A stretch of 64,000 nt of DNA from Archangium lansingense (GCF_026626635.1 NZ_JAPNKA010000001.1:5766001-5830000), one strand, 5' to 3'. Numbered from the stretch's first letter, positions 8,719 through 19,680 are shown. Numbers and translations: made by a program. Notes: a model not told the origin generated them from the letters alone.

Positions 8719-8739
8719 GGCCCGGAGCATCCGGGCCCA
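8719..8739. promoter_or_regulatory. GC-rich hairpin in the leader of the XRE gene
   Basis: A perfect inverted repeat of GGGCCCGGA and TCCGGGCCC with a 3-base loop. It lies 36 bases upstream of the chosen XRE start on the minus strand. It is either a leader hairpin or an operator half; there is no poly-T, so it is not a typical terminator. Confidence 0.4.
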
Positions 8740-8921
8740 CGTGACTTCTAAGATAACCGGAAAAGTGGTGACTTCAAGAGTCATGTGTGAGGTAGACACG
8801 ACTTTCGAGGTCGTAGGTTGAACGTCCGCCCCGGTACCTCCCTGTCATCGTTCTTGGAGCTTCGAGGGACGCGTGTTTACCTTTCGAGTCATCCCGCGGA
8901 TACCCCCAAGGAGTGCTGCAC

Positions 8922-10070
8922 ATGTCGATCCGGACGACCCCTGAAACCCCCACTCGAGAGACCCACCCGGTGGTGTTCGATTCGGGGATGGTGAGTTACG
9001 AGCTGGTGCGCTCGTTGGGCCAGGGCCATCACGGAGAGTTGCTGCTGACGCGTCAGCGTTACCACGACGGCGCCGGAGGCCTCACCGTTCTCAAGCGGCT
9101 CAACCGCGTGGTGCGGCAGGAGGACTACCAGCGTCTGGTGGAGGAGGCGCGCCTGGGAGGCCAGCTGCGCCACCCCAATATCGTCTCGGTGCAGCTGCTC
9201 GGCGGCACGCCGGACGCGCCGCTGCTGTTGGTGGAGTACGTCGAGGGCGAGATGCTGGGTGACCTGATGCGTCTGGTTTTTCGTGCGGGCCGCTCCTTCT
9301 CCGAGGCCTTCGCCTGCTATGTGACCTCTGAGGTCGCGGATGGTTTGCACTACGCGCACGCCCTTCTGGACGACACGGGCCGGCACCTGGGCATCGTCCA
9401 CCGGGATGTGACCCCGCGGGGCATCCTCCTGGGCCGGCATGGCGAGGTGAAGCTGACGGACTTCGGGGCAGCGTGGTCTCGGCTCGAGGGGCGCATCTCC
9501 ACCGAGGGTGACAGCGACATGGGCAACCTGGCCTACAGCTCCCCCGAGCGCGCCATGCTGGACAAGCTGGATGGGCGCTCGGATCTGTTCTCTCTGGGAC
9601 TGGTGCTCCTGCAGCTGCTCACCGGCCAGCACCTGCTGGATGCCGTTGCCCGCCATGAGGCGGAGGTGCTCAGCCGCCAGTTGCGGGCGCGCGGGGACGG
9701 CCGAGTGCCGGGCCTCGAGGCGCTGAGTGCCTCGCGCACCGGCGCGCTGATGAAGCGGATGCGCCAGCTCAGTGCCCAGCATGTGCAGGTGGCGTCGCGC
9801 TCGCTGTCAGAGGGGCTGCGACCCATCGTCCAACGGGCGCTCGCACCCCAGAAGGAGGACCGTTATGCCACCGGGGCGGAGCTGGCCCAGGCGCTTCGAG
9901 ATCACCTGTGGAGCTCGGGGGTGCGCTACGGGCGGGCCGAGATGGCGGCAGAGGTGTCCTTCCTGGCAAAGGTCTCCCTGGAGGATCTGGAGCAGCCCTC
10001 GGGCACCCCGAAGCGGGGCAGGGGGGGGGCGGCTCGGGGCCGCCGCGGGGGGCCTGGAAAGGCGTCCTGA
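8922..10070 (+). CDS. Ser/Thr protein kinase-like protein with degenerate catalytic loop
   Basis: A 382-residue protein with an almost complete eukaryotic-type kinase fold: glycine loop GQGHHGEL, ATP lysine K58 (TVLKRL), alpha-C glutamate near E75, HRD at 160-162 and DFG at 180-182. The catalytic loop reads HRDVTPRGIL, so the Mg-binding Asn of HRDxxxxN is Gly167. That change usually weakens or abolishes phosphotransfer. There is no transmembrane segment; the C-terminus is basic and Gly-rich. The start is ATG 8922 with AAGGAG at 8908-8913. It may be a pseudokinase scaffold. It is followed by an independent Nudix gene with its own ribosome site. Confidence 0.85.
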   Translation: MSIRTTPETPTRETHPVVFDSGMVSYELVRSLGQGHHGELLLTRQRYHDGAGGLTVLKRLNRVVRQEDYQRLVEEARLGGQLRHPNIVSVQLLGGTPDAPLLLVEYVEGEMLGDLMRLVFRAGRSFSEAFACYVTSEVADGLHYAHALLDDTGRHLGIVHRDVTPRGILLGRHGEVKLTDFGAAWSRLEGRISTEGDSDMGNLAYSSPERAMLDKLDGRSDLFSLGLVLLQLLTGQHLLDAVARHEAEVLSRQLRARGDGRVPGLEALSASRTGALMKRMRQLSAQHVQVASRSLSEGLRPIVQRALAPQKEDRYATGAELAQALRDHLWSSGVRYGRAEMAAEVSFLAKVSLEDLEQPSGTPKRGRGGAARGRRGGPGKAS

Positions 10071-10137
10071 GGCTTGGCCTGGGGCCCCGGGCCGTGTTAG
10101 TCCGCCCCCTTCCTCTTCCGTGAGAAGGAGTCCGGAA

Positions 10138-10545
10138 ATGGCTCGCCGTCACATCCGCGTCGTCGGCGCGATGCTACAGAACGCCGAGGGGCGCTACCTC
10201 ATCACCCAGCGTCCGCCCAAGGCGACGTTGCCGCTGCTGTGGGAGTTCCCTGGAGGCCGGGTGGAGGAGGGGGAGAAGGACGAGCAGGCCCTCGCGCGGG
10301 AGATCCGCGAGGAGATGGGCGTGGAGGTGGAGGTGCTGGAGCAGGCCCTCCACACCCACCACGACTATCCCACCTACGACATCGACTTCCGCGTCTACCG
10401 TTGTCGGCTCACCAGCCCCGAGTCCGCCATCCAGCACCTGCGCGTGCACGATCACCGCTGGGTGACGCTGGAGGAGATGTCGAAGTACCAGTTCCCCGAC
10501 GCGGACGCGAAGACGCTGGCCAAGCTGCTGGGTCTGGAACCCTGA
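10138..10545 (+). CDS. Nudix (MutT-like) hydrolase
   Basis: A 135-residue pyrophosphohydrolase. The full Nudix box spans G40 to V62 (GRVEEGEKDEQALAREI then REEMGV), matching Gx5Ex7REUxEExGU with all metal-binding glutamates. Length and N-terminal RHIRVVGAMLQNAEGRYLI resemble MutT-type 8-oxo-dGTP diphosphatases, with VHDHRWVTLEEM near the C-terminus. GAAGGAG at 10124-10130 precedes the ATG. The lipoprotein gene downstream starts 2 bases after the stop, so both are probably co-transcribed. The actual substrate cannot be told from sequence. Confidence 0.9.
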   Translation: MARRHIRVVGAMLQNAEGRYLITQRPPKATLPLLWEFPGGRVEEGEKDEQALAREIREEMGVEVEVLEQALHTHHDYPTYDIDFRVYRCRLTSPESAIQHLRVHDHRWVTLEEMSKYQFPDADAKTLAKLLGLEP

Positions 10546-10546
10546 C

Positions 10547-11491
10547 GTGCGTCGTCGTTCCGCCCTGGTGCTCGCGGCGGTGTTGCTGGGGGCCTGCACG
10601 ACGAAGAAGCCCTCCAGCCCCGATGCCTCCACCGCGGCTGCTGATCCGCGCTACCCTCCGGCCGAGGGGTTGCCCGGCTGCCTGCTCTACGGGGAGCCCC
10701 GGAAGATTGGCCAGGTGCCCCTGGAGCTGGCGGAGCTGTCCGGCCTGGCCGCCAGCACCCGTCATGAAGGGGTGTTCTGGGCCCACAATGACTCCGGCAA
10801 CACCTTTCGCGTGTTTGCCCTCGAGGCCTCCGGCAAGGTGCTCGCCACGGTGACGCTCACCGGGCTCGAGCCGAAGGACGCGGCGAGGATGGATCTGGAG
10901 GACATCGCCCTGGGTCCCTGTGCGCCGGGCGGGTCGGACGCGTGCCTTTATCTGGCCGACATCGGCGACAACTTCGAGCGCCGGCAGCAGGTGCGGCTCT
11001 TCCGCTTCCCTGAGCCGGAGGTGGCCGACGCCACCGTTGCCGTGGAGACGTTGGCCTTCACCTACCCGGACAGGCCTCATGACGCCGAGTCGCTCATCCT
11101 CGAGCCCCGAACGGGCCGGCTGGCGGTTATCACCAAGGAGCGCGACTCGCTGGGCGAGGTGTTCGCGCTGGACGGGCTGGCGCCAGGCTCGGTGACGAAG
11201 GCCACGCACCTGGGCACGCTGAACGCGCCCGAGGGGGTCGATTATCGCACCACCTCGGCGGCACTCCACCCGTCCGGCCAGCGCCTGCTGCTGCGTACGT
11301 ACACGCGCGTGTGGGAGGTGCGGGCCCCCGGGGCTTCGCGGCTGGAGGAGCTTGTCCGAGGACAGGTCGCGGAGGTGCCCGGTCCCAGCCAGGCCCAGTC
11401 CGAGGCCATCACCTGGTTGCCCGGTGGCCGCTCCTTCGTGTTGGGCTCCGAGTTCGCCGGCCAGTTCGTGTACCAGGTCGACTGTCGCTGA
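10547..11491 (+). CDS. Putative lipoprotein with beta-propeller-like body
   Basis: A 314-residue exported protein beginning MRRRSALVLAAVLLGACTTK, with LGAC as lipobox. The mature part has repeated WAHNDSGNTFRVFAL, YLADIGDNFERRQQVRLFRF and AVITKERDSLGEVFALDG segments, resembling esterase-like/phytase-like beta-propeller sheets. No catalytic residues can be assigned. The start is the GTG at 10547, 2 bases after the Nudix stop. It is probably on the outer-membrane periplasmic face; its role is not known. Confidence 0.75.
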   Translation: MRRRSALVLAAVLLGACTTKKPSSPDASTAAADPRYPPAEGLPGCLLYGEPRKIGQVPLELAELSGLAASTRHEGVFWAHNDSGNTFRVFALEASGKVLATVTLTGLEPKDAARMDLEDIALGPCAPGGSDACLYLADIGDNFERRQQVRLFRFPEPEVADATVAVETLAFTYPDRPHDAESLILEPRTGRLAVITKERDSLGEVFALDGLAPGSVTKATHLGTLNAPEGVDYRTTSAALHPSGQRLLLRTYTRVWEVRAPGASRLEELVRGQVAEVPGPSQAQSEAITWLPGGRSFVLGSEFAGQFVYQVDCR

Positions 11492-11698
11492 GCGGCATCT
11501 CTGGAGGGCACGTGTTCGCTGCTGGGCATTGCGCCTGCCCGGATGGACGAGCGCTGTTCCGGCGTTACCACCATTGCCTGGCTGTGTTGGGCATGCCGGG
11601 TTGACCGGCGGGCAGGTGTGAACATCTTTTGCCCGCAGATTGGTCGTACCGCGTACCACCAGGGGTACGTGTCATGGGGGAGGGGGAGTGCGTCGACG

Positions 11699-13801
<2,103 letters not shown>

Positions 13802-13913
13802 GACTCCGGGCGCCCGCCCGCCTGCTCCCTGGCCTTGCCTTCGCCCTTTCGTGCTGCATGTTCTGCGGTGTCGAGAGGGCGAAATTATGTTGGCCGGGAA
13901 GGAGGGAGAGGCC

Positions 13914-14159
13914 GTGGAGAATCGAATCGGTAAGAGCTATACGGCGCGTAAGGCACTCTTCGCCAAGGGACTGAGAGAGGGCCGTCTCACGGTGCAGGAG
14001 ATAGAGAAGGCCCTGCCCGCGGGGACCCTCACGGCGGCCGAGCGGTGGTTGCTGTACTACTCGCTCCGTGCAGCCCAGGTGGAGATCATCGACGAGGTGA
14101 CGGGCCAGGTGGATCACGGCTTCATGTCGGATCAGCCCTCCGCGCCCGCCGAGCACTAA
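13914..14159 (+). CDS. Small protein resembling sigma-70 region 1.1
   Basis: An 81-residue protein whose core (LFAKGLREGRLTVQEIEKAL, then LTAAERWLLYYSLRAAQVEI and IDE) follows the pattern of sigma-70 region 1.1, an acidic domain that blocks free sigma from DNA. Here it stands alone, without regions 1.2-4. AAGGAGG at 13899-13905 lies 8 bases before the GTG at 13914, so I prefer that start over the in-frame ATG at 13887. It sits between ftsH and grpE. It might act as a small RNA-polymerase- or DNA-mimic regulator; that is inference. Confidence 0.7.
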   Translation: MENRIGKSYTARKALFAKGLREGRLTVQEIEKALPAGTLTAAERWLLYYSLRAAQVEIIDEVTGQVDHGFMSDQPSAPAEH

Positions 14160-14209
14160 TCCCGCCGTCCGTACGTTGACACACACCCGGGGCTGGTTAC
14201 GTTCGCCGC

Positions 14210-14833
14210 ATGAACGGCAATCCCCGGACAGACGGTCCGTCCCAGGACACGCAGGCTCAGGAGGCCGCCGCCGCGGCCGCGCCCGAGGCGTCGTCCTCCG
14301 AGCAGCAGCAGCCGCCGGCCCAGGAGGCCGCGCCTGAGGTGGATGCGGAGAAGCAGCGGTTGGAGGCAGAGCTGACTGCGGCCCGGCGTCGCGTGGATCA
14401 GCTCGCCCGTGCCTACCAGGAGCTGGAGAGGGACCGCGAGGAGTTCAAGCAGCGCCTCACCCGCGAGCGGGAGCGGATGATGGACGTAGAGCGCGGCAAT
14501 GTGGCCACCACGCTGCTGGAGGCGGTGGATGAGCTGGATCGCTCGCTCTCGATGAGCGGGGCAGACGCCTCGTCGCCCTTGGCGCAGGGCGTGAAGATGA
14601 TCCGCGACGGGCTGCTGTCGAAGCTGCAGCAGACGGGCATCGAGCGCATCCAGGTGGTGGGCCTGCCGTATGATCCCAACACGGCCGAGGCCACGGACAT
14701 GGAGATCACCACCAACCCGGACGACGACCAGAAGGTGGTGGCCGAGGCCCGGGCGGGCTACCGGCTGAAGGAGCGGATCATCCGTCCGGCCCGGGTGAAG
14801 GTAGCGAAGTACATCGCCCCGGCCCAGGCCTGA
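14210..14833 (+). CDS. grpE: Nucleotide exchange factor GrpE
   Basis: A 207-residue co-chaperone that releases ADP from DnaK. After a disordered Ala/Gln/Glu-rich N-terminus comes a long coiled coil (LEAELTAARRRVDQLARAYQ), then the conserved core: NVATTLLEAVDELDRSL, GVKMIRDGLLSKLQQTGIER, PYDPNTAEATDME, and a beta domain ending AGYRLKERIIRPARVKVA. The start is the ATG at 14210. dnaK and dnaJ are not in the window. A REP-like hairpin follows the stop. Confidence 0.95.
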   Translation: MNGNPRTDGPSQDTQAQEAAAAAAPEASSSEQQQPPAQEAAPEVDAEKQRLEAELTAARRRVDQLARAYQELERDREEFKQRLTRERERMMDVERGNVATTLLEAVDELDRSLSMSGADASSPLAQGVKMIRDGLLSKLQQTGIERIQVVGLPYDPNTAEATDMEITTNPDDDQKVVAEARAGYRLKERIIRPARVKVAKYIAPAQA

Positions 14834-14850
14834 GCCTCACCGTGGAGGTT

Positions 14851-14883
14851 CCCTCTCCCTCTGGGAGAGGGGTAGGGTGAGGG
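14851..14883. repeat. REP-like extragenic hairpin element, copy B
   Basis: A 33-bp element (CCCTCTCCCTCTGGGAGAGG then GGTAGGGTGAGGG) that matches 28 of 33 positions of the copy at 3671-3703. It lies between grpE and htrA, starting 17 bases after the grpE stop, and may form a transcript-end hairpin. Confidence 0.6.
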
Positions 14884-14972
14884 TCTACCCCCCTCGCCCC
14901 TCCGTACCCTGAACACGGACCCAGGCACTCCTGGGAAATAGGCGGAGGGAGTGGTTGTTCGATCCCATCGCC

Positions 14973-16421
14973 ATGGCCCGTGTCGTGAACCCCCGGTTGG
15001 TCTCCCTCTTTCCCCTCCTCGCTGTGCTCTCACTGGTGCTTGCCTCCCAGGCGGGAGCACAGCAGGGACCGCTCGCGCCGTGGCTCGAGGCACGGGCGCG
15101 GGAGCATGCGGCCTGGGCAGAGGACTCCACCCGGGTGAACAGCGGTCCGATGGGGCTGTGGAGAGAGTGGGCCTCCAGCGAGCCGATGCTGCCGGGCTTT
15201 GTGCCGCCCACCTCGCTGGCGCCGCTGATCCGGGCGGTGGAGTCGGGGGTGGTGAACATCAACGTCATGGGGGCGGTCCACCCGCTGCGAGGCACGGCGC
15301 GCTCGGCAAGCGGCTCGGGCTTCATCCTCACCCCGGACGGGCTGGTGGTGACGAACAACCACGTGGTGGCGCGCGAGAACGAGGCGGCGAGCGAGATCAT
15401 CGTGCGCCTGTCGGACGGGCGCGAGTTCTACGCCGAGGTGGTGGGCCGCGACGCGTCCACGGACGTGGCGCTGCTGCGGCTGCTGGGCAAGGGCGTGGGA
15501 GGGTTGCCGGCGGTGTACCTGGGGGACTCGGATCGGATGGAGGTGGGGGACTGGGTGGTGGCCATCGGTAACCCCTTCGGACTGGACCACTCGGTGTCCC
15601 ACGGGATGATCTCCGCCAAGGAGCGGGTGATCGGCGTAGGCCCCTTCGACGACTTCATCCAGACGGACGCGCTCATCAACCCGGGCAACTCGGGCGGGCC
15701 GCTCTTCAACATGCGCGGCGAGGTGGTGGGCGTGAACACGGCCATCATCACCGAGGGGCAGGGCATCGGCTTCGCGGTGCCCATCAACCTGGTGAAGGAT
15801 CTGCTGCCCAACCTGCGCAAGAACGGCCAGCTCCAGAAGGGCTGGCTGGGTGTGGAGATCGTCGAGCAGCCGCAGGTGGGCACGCGCGCCGCGGTGGTGA
15901 AGAAGGTGTTCCCCACCAGCCCGGCGGCGCAGGCGGGCATCCGTCCTGGAGATCAGGTGGTGGGGGTGAACGGGAAGCCGGTGGACTCGTTCCAGCAGCT
16001 GCTGCGCAAGGTGGCGATGCTGGCGCCGGGCTCCGAGGCGAAGTTGACGCTGGTGCGCGACGGTACCTCTCAGGATGTGCTGGTGAAGCTCACCGCCCGT
16101 CCGGCGGAGGAGGCGTCGGCGGCATTGGCCAGTCCGGGCAACCTGAGCGAGCTCGGCCTGGTGCTGCGGGACATCACCCCCGAGGTGGCCGCGCCCATGG
16201 GCTTGGAGCCCTACGCGGGGGTGCTGGTGTCGGGGGTGGTGCCGCGCAGCGCGGCGGCGAACGCGGGGCTGCGGACGGGAGACGTGGTGACGGAGGTCAA
16301 CCGCCGCAAGGTGAAGGACATCGCGGCGGTGAGGGGGGCGCTGAACAAGGGCGCGGGCGCCTCGGTGCTCCTGCGCGTGCAGCGCGGGGACCTGCAGCAG
16401 TACGTCGCGCTGGAGCCCTGA
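14973..16421 (+). CDS. htrA: HtrA/DegP-type periplasmic serine protease with two PDZ domains
   Basis: A 482-residue exported protease. The signal peptide (RLVSLFPLLAVLSLVLASQ) ends at AGA-QQ. The trypsin-like domain has the triad His130 (TNNHVV), Asp164 (STDVALL) and Ser240 (NPGNSGGPLF). Two PDZ domains follow: GWLGVEIV...AAQAGIRPGDQVVGVNG and GVLVSGVVPRSAAANAGLRTGD. This is the DegP/DegQ layout for periplasmic protein quality control. I chose the ATG at 14973 for a standard signal peptide; an in-frame TTG at 14955 sits closer to a GGAGG and would add 6 residues. Confidence 0.93.
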   Translation: MARVVNPRLVSLFPLLAVLSLVLASQAGAQQGPLAPWLEARAREHAAWAEDSTRVNSGPMGLWREWASSEPMLPGFVPPTSLAPLIRAVESGVVNINVMGAVHPLRGTARSASGSGFILTPDGLVVTNNHVVARENEAASEIIVRLSDGREFYAEVVGRDASTDVALLRLLGKGVGGLPAVYLGDSDRMEVGDWVVAIGNPFGLDHSVSHGMISAKERVIGVGPFDDFIQTDALINPGNSGGPLFNMRGEVVGVNTAIITEGQGIGFAVPINLVKDLLPNLRKNGQLQKGWLGVEIVEQPQVGTRAAVVKKVFPTSPAAQAGIRPGDQVVGVNGKPVDSFQQLLRKVAMLAPGSEAKLTLVRDGTSQDVLVKLTARPAEEASAALASPGNLSELGLVLRDITPEVAAPMGLEPYAGVLVSGVVPRSAAANAGLRTGDVVTEVNRRKVKDIAAVRGALNKGAGASVLLRVQRGDLQQYVALEP

Positions 16422-16433
16422 GCCGCCCGGCGC

Positions 16434-17096
16434 CTACTTCTTCTTGCCCTTCTTGCCCTTCTCGCCGCCGCTGGCTGCGGGTGCCTCGGCGAACCACAGG
16501 CCGAGCGGCTCGCCGGTGCGCGAGTGGGTGAGGAGGATGGCCTCCACGCGCGCCGCCACGCCCTGCATCTTCCCGCCCCGCTTGCGCGGCAGCGTCCACA
16601 CCCCCTGCGGCGTGAAGACGATCTGCGCGCGGATCTGCCGGCCGGAGAAGAGGCGCAGGAAGTCGGGGGCGGCCCAGCCCTCGGGCGTGGTGCCGGAGAT
16701 GCGGATGAGGGGCAGCAGCGGGTTACCCGCCGAGTCCGTCTGGGTGGGCGTGCCCTGGGTGAGGGCGTAGGAGCTGCCCGGGAAGTACGGAATGACCTGG
16801 ATGGTGTAGTTGCCGCTGCCGGGCTGGTACGGGCCGGGGCTGAGCATGGTCGCCGCGTCCTCGCCGACGATCATGTAGAGCTTGCGACCGCCGTACTTTC
16901 CACGGAACGCCTCGGCGTCTTTGCGGCACGTGGGGCTGACGAACACGCCAGCGCACTCGCCAATGTACTTGTCCAGGAACGTCGAGAGGCTGCCCAGGGC
17001 TTCGGCCTGATCCCTCAGCTGGGCGAAGCGCGCATCCACGTCCGCCAGGGCGAGCGTGGGCAGCAGGAGCAGGACGGCCAGGAAGAGTCGTGTCAC
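16434..17096 (-). CDS. Secreted protein of unknown function
   Basis: A 220-residue exported protein that I do not recognise. The signal peptide is TRLFLAVLLLLPTLALADVD. The mature part has two cysteines close together (IGECAGVFVSPTC), a beta-rich middle (YTIQVIPYFPGSSYALTQG) and a Lys/Gly-rich end (GGEKGKKGKKK). The start is taken as GTG 17096, immediately before the signal peptide; an in-frame ATG at 17150 would add 18 uncharged residues and is less likely. It converges with htrA, 12 bases apart. Confidence 0.65.
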   Translation of the reverse strand: MTRLFLAVLLLLPTLALADVDARFAQLRDQAEALGSLSTFLDKYIGECAGVFVSPTCRKDAEAFRGKYGGRKLYMIVGEDAATMLSPGPYQPGSGNYTIQVIPYFPGSSYALTQGTPTQTDSAGNPLLPLIRISGTTPEGWAAPDFLRLFSGRQIRAQIVFTPQGVWTLPRKRGGKMQGVAARVEAILLTHSRTGEPLGLWFAEAPAASGGEKGKKGKKK

Positions 17097-17291
17097 GAGG
17101 GAGCTACTCCAAGAAAAAGGGAAAAGAAGAGGGGAGGGCGATGGTGCCACCCCGCGGTGCTTCCGGGCACCCAGGAGATGGGTACGTGGCGGTACGTGCT
17201 GGTATGTGGCGGTATGGGATGGTGGAGATTTTGACTACATGTCCTCACCATGTAGTTTCTGTGGCACCTTCCACCTACCCGGAGTCATCGG

Positions 17292-17657
17292 TTGGCACCA
17301 CAGGCCCAGGTCCGAGAGCGACGTACCCACCTGCGTTTCGACAAGGTTTTCACCATCTACCTCTCGACGGAGGGGGGGCTGAGCCGGGGCATCGGCCGCA
17401 ACATCAGCGCCCAGGGCCTGTTCGTGGAGACGCGGGAGCATCTGTCGCTGGGCGAGCGGGTGAAGGTGACGTTCGCGGGGGAGGACGGCACGGAGATGAC
17501 GTGCCTGTGCGAGGTGCGCTACCAGGTGGCGCTGGCGTACGGGCGCAAGGACGGGCGCGAGGGCAACAGCCGCGGGGTGGGCCTGCGGATCGTCGCCTAC
17601 GAGGTGCAGGAGGATCAGCCGCTGCTGCTGGTGGCGCGTGAGCGCGTGATGCACTGA
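17292..17657 (+). CDS. PilZ-domain protein
   Basis: A 121-residue protein made almost only of a PilZ domain, a small beta-barrel that often binds cyclic di-GMP. The N-terminal RERRTHLRF supplies an RxxxR-type motif, and NISAQGLFVET corresponds to the D/NxSxxG motif. The start is the TTG at 17292, supported by GGAG at 17281-17284 with 7 bases spacing. It stands alone and converges with gdhA over a shared terminator. A cyclic-di-GMP phosphodiesterase-type gene is in the same window at 62321, but no direct link is implied. Confidence 0.85.
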   Translation: MAPQAQVRERRTHLRFDKVFTIYLSTEGGLSRGIGRNISAQGLFVETREHLSLGERVKVTFAGEDGTEMTCLCEVRYQVALAYGRKDGREGNSRGVGLRIVAYEVQEDQPLLLVARERVMH

Positions 17658-17683
17658 CGAGCCGCCGGGGGGTGGAAAAGCGA

Positions 17684-17716
17684 AAGGGCACGGCCGCCAG
17701 GAGCAGCCGTGCCCTT
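17684..17716. terminator. Bidirectional terminator between PilZ and gdhA
   Basis: An 11-bp perfect stem (AAGGGCACGGC and GCCGTGCCCTT) with an 11-base loop between the two convergent stop codons. It can act for both genes; the T-tract is short. Confidence 0.65.
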
Positions 17717-17736
17717 CGTGCTTCAGGGGGAGGGGC

Positions 17737-19287
17737 TTACTGAGAGAAGCCCTCGAGGAGGTAGTGGGCCTCGATGCGCTTGAGCGCGAGGATCATCGCG
17801 GCGCAGCGGGGATCCACTTCCTTGCCGATGGCGAACGGACGGCTGTCGTGCGTGTCCGAGCGGCGGGCCTGGTTGCGGGAGATGTCGCGGATGATGCGGT
17901 AGTTGCGCTTCATCGCGTGCTCGAGGCGCTGGTTGACCTCGGCCTCGCTCCAGCGCTCCATGCGCTTGTTCTGGATCCACTCGTAGTAGCTCACCGTCAC
18001 GCCGCCGGCGTTGGCGATGATGTCGGGGATCATGTCGATGCCGCGCTTCTGCAGGACGCGATCGGCCTCGGGGGTGGTGGGGCCGTTGGCGCCCTCGGCG
18101 ATCAGCTTCACCTTGAGGCGCTCGGCCACGTCGGCGGTGATCTCTCCGCCCAGGGCCGCGGGGATGCAGATCTCCGCCTGGATCTCCCAGAAGTCCTTCT
18201 TCTCGATCTTCTGGGCGCCGGGGAACCCGAGCACGCTCCTGCGCAGGTTCTTGGGATCATTGACGTGGGCCAGCAGGGCGGGCACGTCGATGCCGTCACC
18301 GTTGAAGATGGTGCCGTCGGCGTCGTTCACCGCGAGCAGGCGGGCGCCCATCTTCTGGAGGATGGCGGCGCCGTGGCTGCCCACGTTGCCGAAGCCCTGG
18401 AGGATGAAGGTCTTGCCCTTGAGGGTCTCGCCCTTCTCGGCGTAGTAGTCCTCGATGCAGAAGGCCACGCCCTGACCGGTGGCGGCCGCACGGCCCTCGG
18501 AACCGCCGATGCGCACGTCCTTGCCGGTGACGATGCCGCGCAGGTTGTGCCGCTCGCGCTCGCCGTCCGAGTACTGGCGGTACATGAGCGCCATGATGTC
18601 CCCATTGGTCCCCACGTCGGGTGCGGGGATGTCGATGTTGGGGCCGATCAGGCTCTTGAGCCTGTACATGAAGCGCAGGGTGATGTTCTCCAGCTCCTCG
18701 CGGCCGTACGAGCGCGGATCGATCTGGATGCCACCCTTGCCACCGCCGAACGGGACCTCGGAGATGGCGGTCTTCCAGGTCATCTCGGCGGCGAGCGCCT
18801 TGAAGAGATCCAGGGAGACCTCGCGGTGATAGCGGATGCCGCCCTTGTAGGGGCCGCGGGCCTGGTTGTGCTGGACGCGGTAGGCCTTGAAGCGCTGCGA
18901 CTCGCCGGGGACGAGCTGGTAGACGTTGCCGTCCGGCAGGCGCAGGTGGCCGCGGCTGATGTTGACGTCCGAGCCCAGCAGGGCGCGGCCGTTGAGGATG
19001 ATCTTCCCGTCGGCCAGGCGCTCGAGACCGTCGGGGTTGCGCACCTGGGTGACGGAGAGGCTGGCGAAGTCACGCGCCTGCTCGGGGGTGAGCGGCACGA
19101 GGCGGTCCTTCAGCTTCGCGGTGACGTAGAAGATGTGCTCGTAGTCGGGCTCCTCGAGCTCGAGCCGGACGCGCTTGTCCAGACCAATGAGGTCGGCGGC
19201 GCGATGGAAGATCTCCATCGCCTCCGTGTAGACGGTGCGCTTGGGCGTCGGGGCCGGGGCGCGCATGAAATTCTCTTCGCTGGCCAT
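17737..19287 (-). CDS. gdhA: Glutamate dehydrogenase (Glu/Leu/Phe/Val dehydrogenase family)
   Basis: A 516-residue NAD(P)-dependent enzyme interconverting glutamate and 2-oxoglutarate plus ammonia. Visible signatures are HNQARGPYKGGIRYH and VPFGGGKGGI (substrate lysines), PAPDVGTNGDIMALMY, the nucleotide-binding ILQGFGNVGSHGA, and EGANGPTTPEADRVL with IIANAGGVTVSYYEW. It is about 80-100 residues longer than the common 420-residue hexameric enzyme, mainly through an N-terminal extension (RLELEEPDYEHIFYVTAKL) and inserts. The ATG at 19287 is preceded by AAGGAGC. It is a single gene. Confidence 0.93.
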   Translation of the reverse strand: MASEENFMRAPAPTPKRTVYTEAMEIFHRAADLIGLDKRVRLELEEPDYEHIFYVTAKLKDRLVPLTPEQARDFASLSVTQVRNPDGLERLADGKIILNGRALLGSDVNISRGHLRLPDGNVYQLVPGESQRFKAYRVQHNQARGPYKGGIRYHREVSLDLFKALAAEMTWKTAISEVPFGGGKGGIQIDPRSYGREELENITLRFMYRLKSLIGPNIDIPAPDVGTNGDIMALMYRQYSDGERERHNLRGIVTGKDVRIGGSEGRAAATGQGVAFCIEDYYAEKGETLKGKTFILQGFGNVGSHGAAILQKMGARLLAVNDADGTIFNGDGIDVPALLAHVNDPKNLRRSVLGFPGAQKIEKKDFWEIQAEICIPAALGGEITADVAERLKVKLIAEGANGPTTPEADRVLQKRGIDMIPDIIANAGGVTVSYYEWIQNKRMERWSEAEVNQRLEHAMKRNYRIIRDISRNQARRSDTHDSRPFAIGKEVDPRCAAMILALKRIEAHYLLEGFSQ

Positions 19288-19600
19288 GTGAAAAATCGCT
19301 CCTTGGGGAAAGGCGATTGTTGAGTAAAGGCGGGGCCCTTATGCGCATAGGCCCCCCCTTGAGGTCAACCGCTCGGAGGCCTTGTTGGAATCCAAACTTT
19401 TAGTTGTTTCGGGTAGTTAGCCAACGCGGCGTGTCATTCACGCCGGGTGCTCGCCTGGAAGCTCTCCGGGGCTGGGCGCAGAAGTGGGCGGGGGAAGGGC
19501 GGGGGGCGTGGGTGGGGGATGAAAGAAGTGCTTGCCCTGGTAGGAACCGCGTGTTACTTCGCCGCCCACATTCGGTGACGCCAAAAAGCGCCGTCGTTGT
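19288..19600. other. Gene-free gap between gdhA and tRNA-Thr
   Basis: About 310 bases without a supportable gene. It should hold the gdhA promoter (leftward) and the tRNA promoter (rightward). A 7-bp stem with a 5-base loop (CGGCGTG TCATT CACGCCG) at 19427-19445 is the only clear structure. An A+T-rich stretch lies at about 19388-19412. Confidence 0.5.
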
Positions 19601-19676
<76 letters not shown>

Positions 19677-19680
19677 AAGA

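Noticed and set aside
17764..19323. A 519-residue open frame opposite gdhA
   Set aside because: Its translation is an Ala/Leu/Val/Gly/Asp-rich low-complexity mirror of gdhA in G+C-rich DNA, with no motif and no ribosome site. Similar long shadows over hmgA, hppD, ftsH and thiC were dropped for the same reason.
19427..19445. Hairpin between gdhA and tRNA-Thr as a small RNA or terminator
   Set aside because: A 7-bp stem without T-tract or conserved partner is weak in DNA of this composition.
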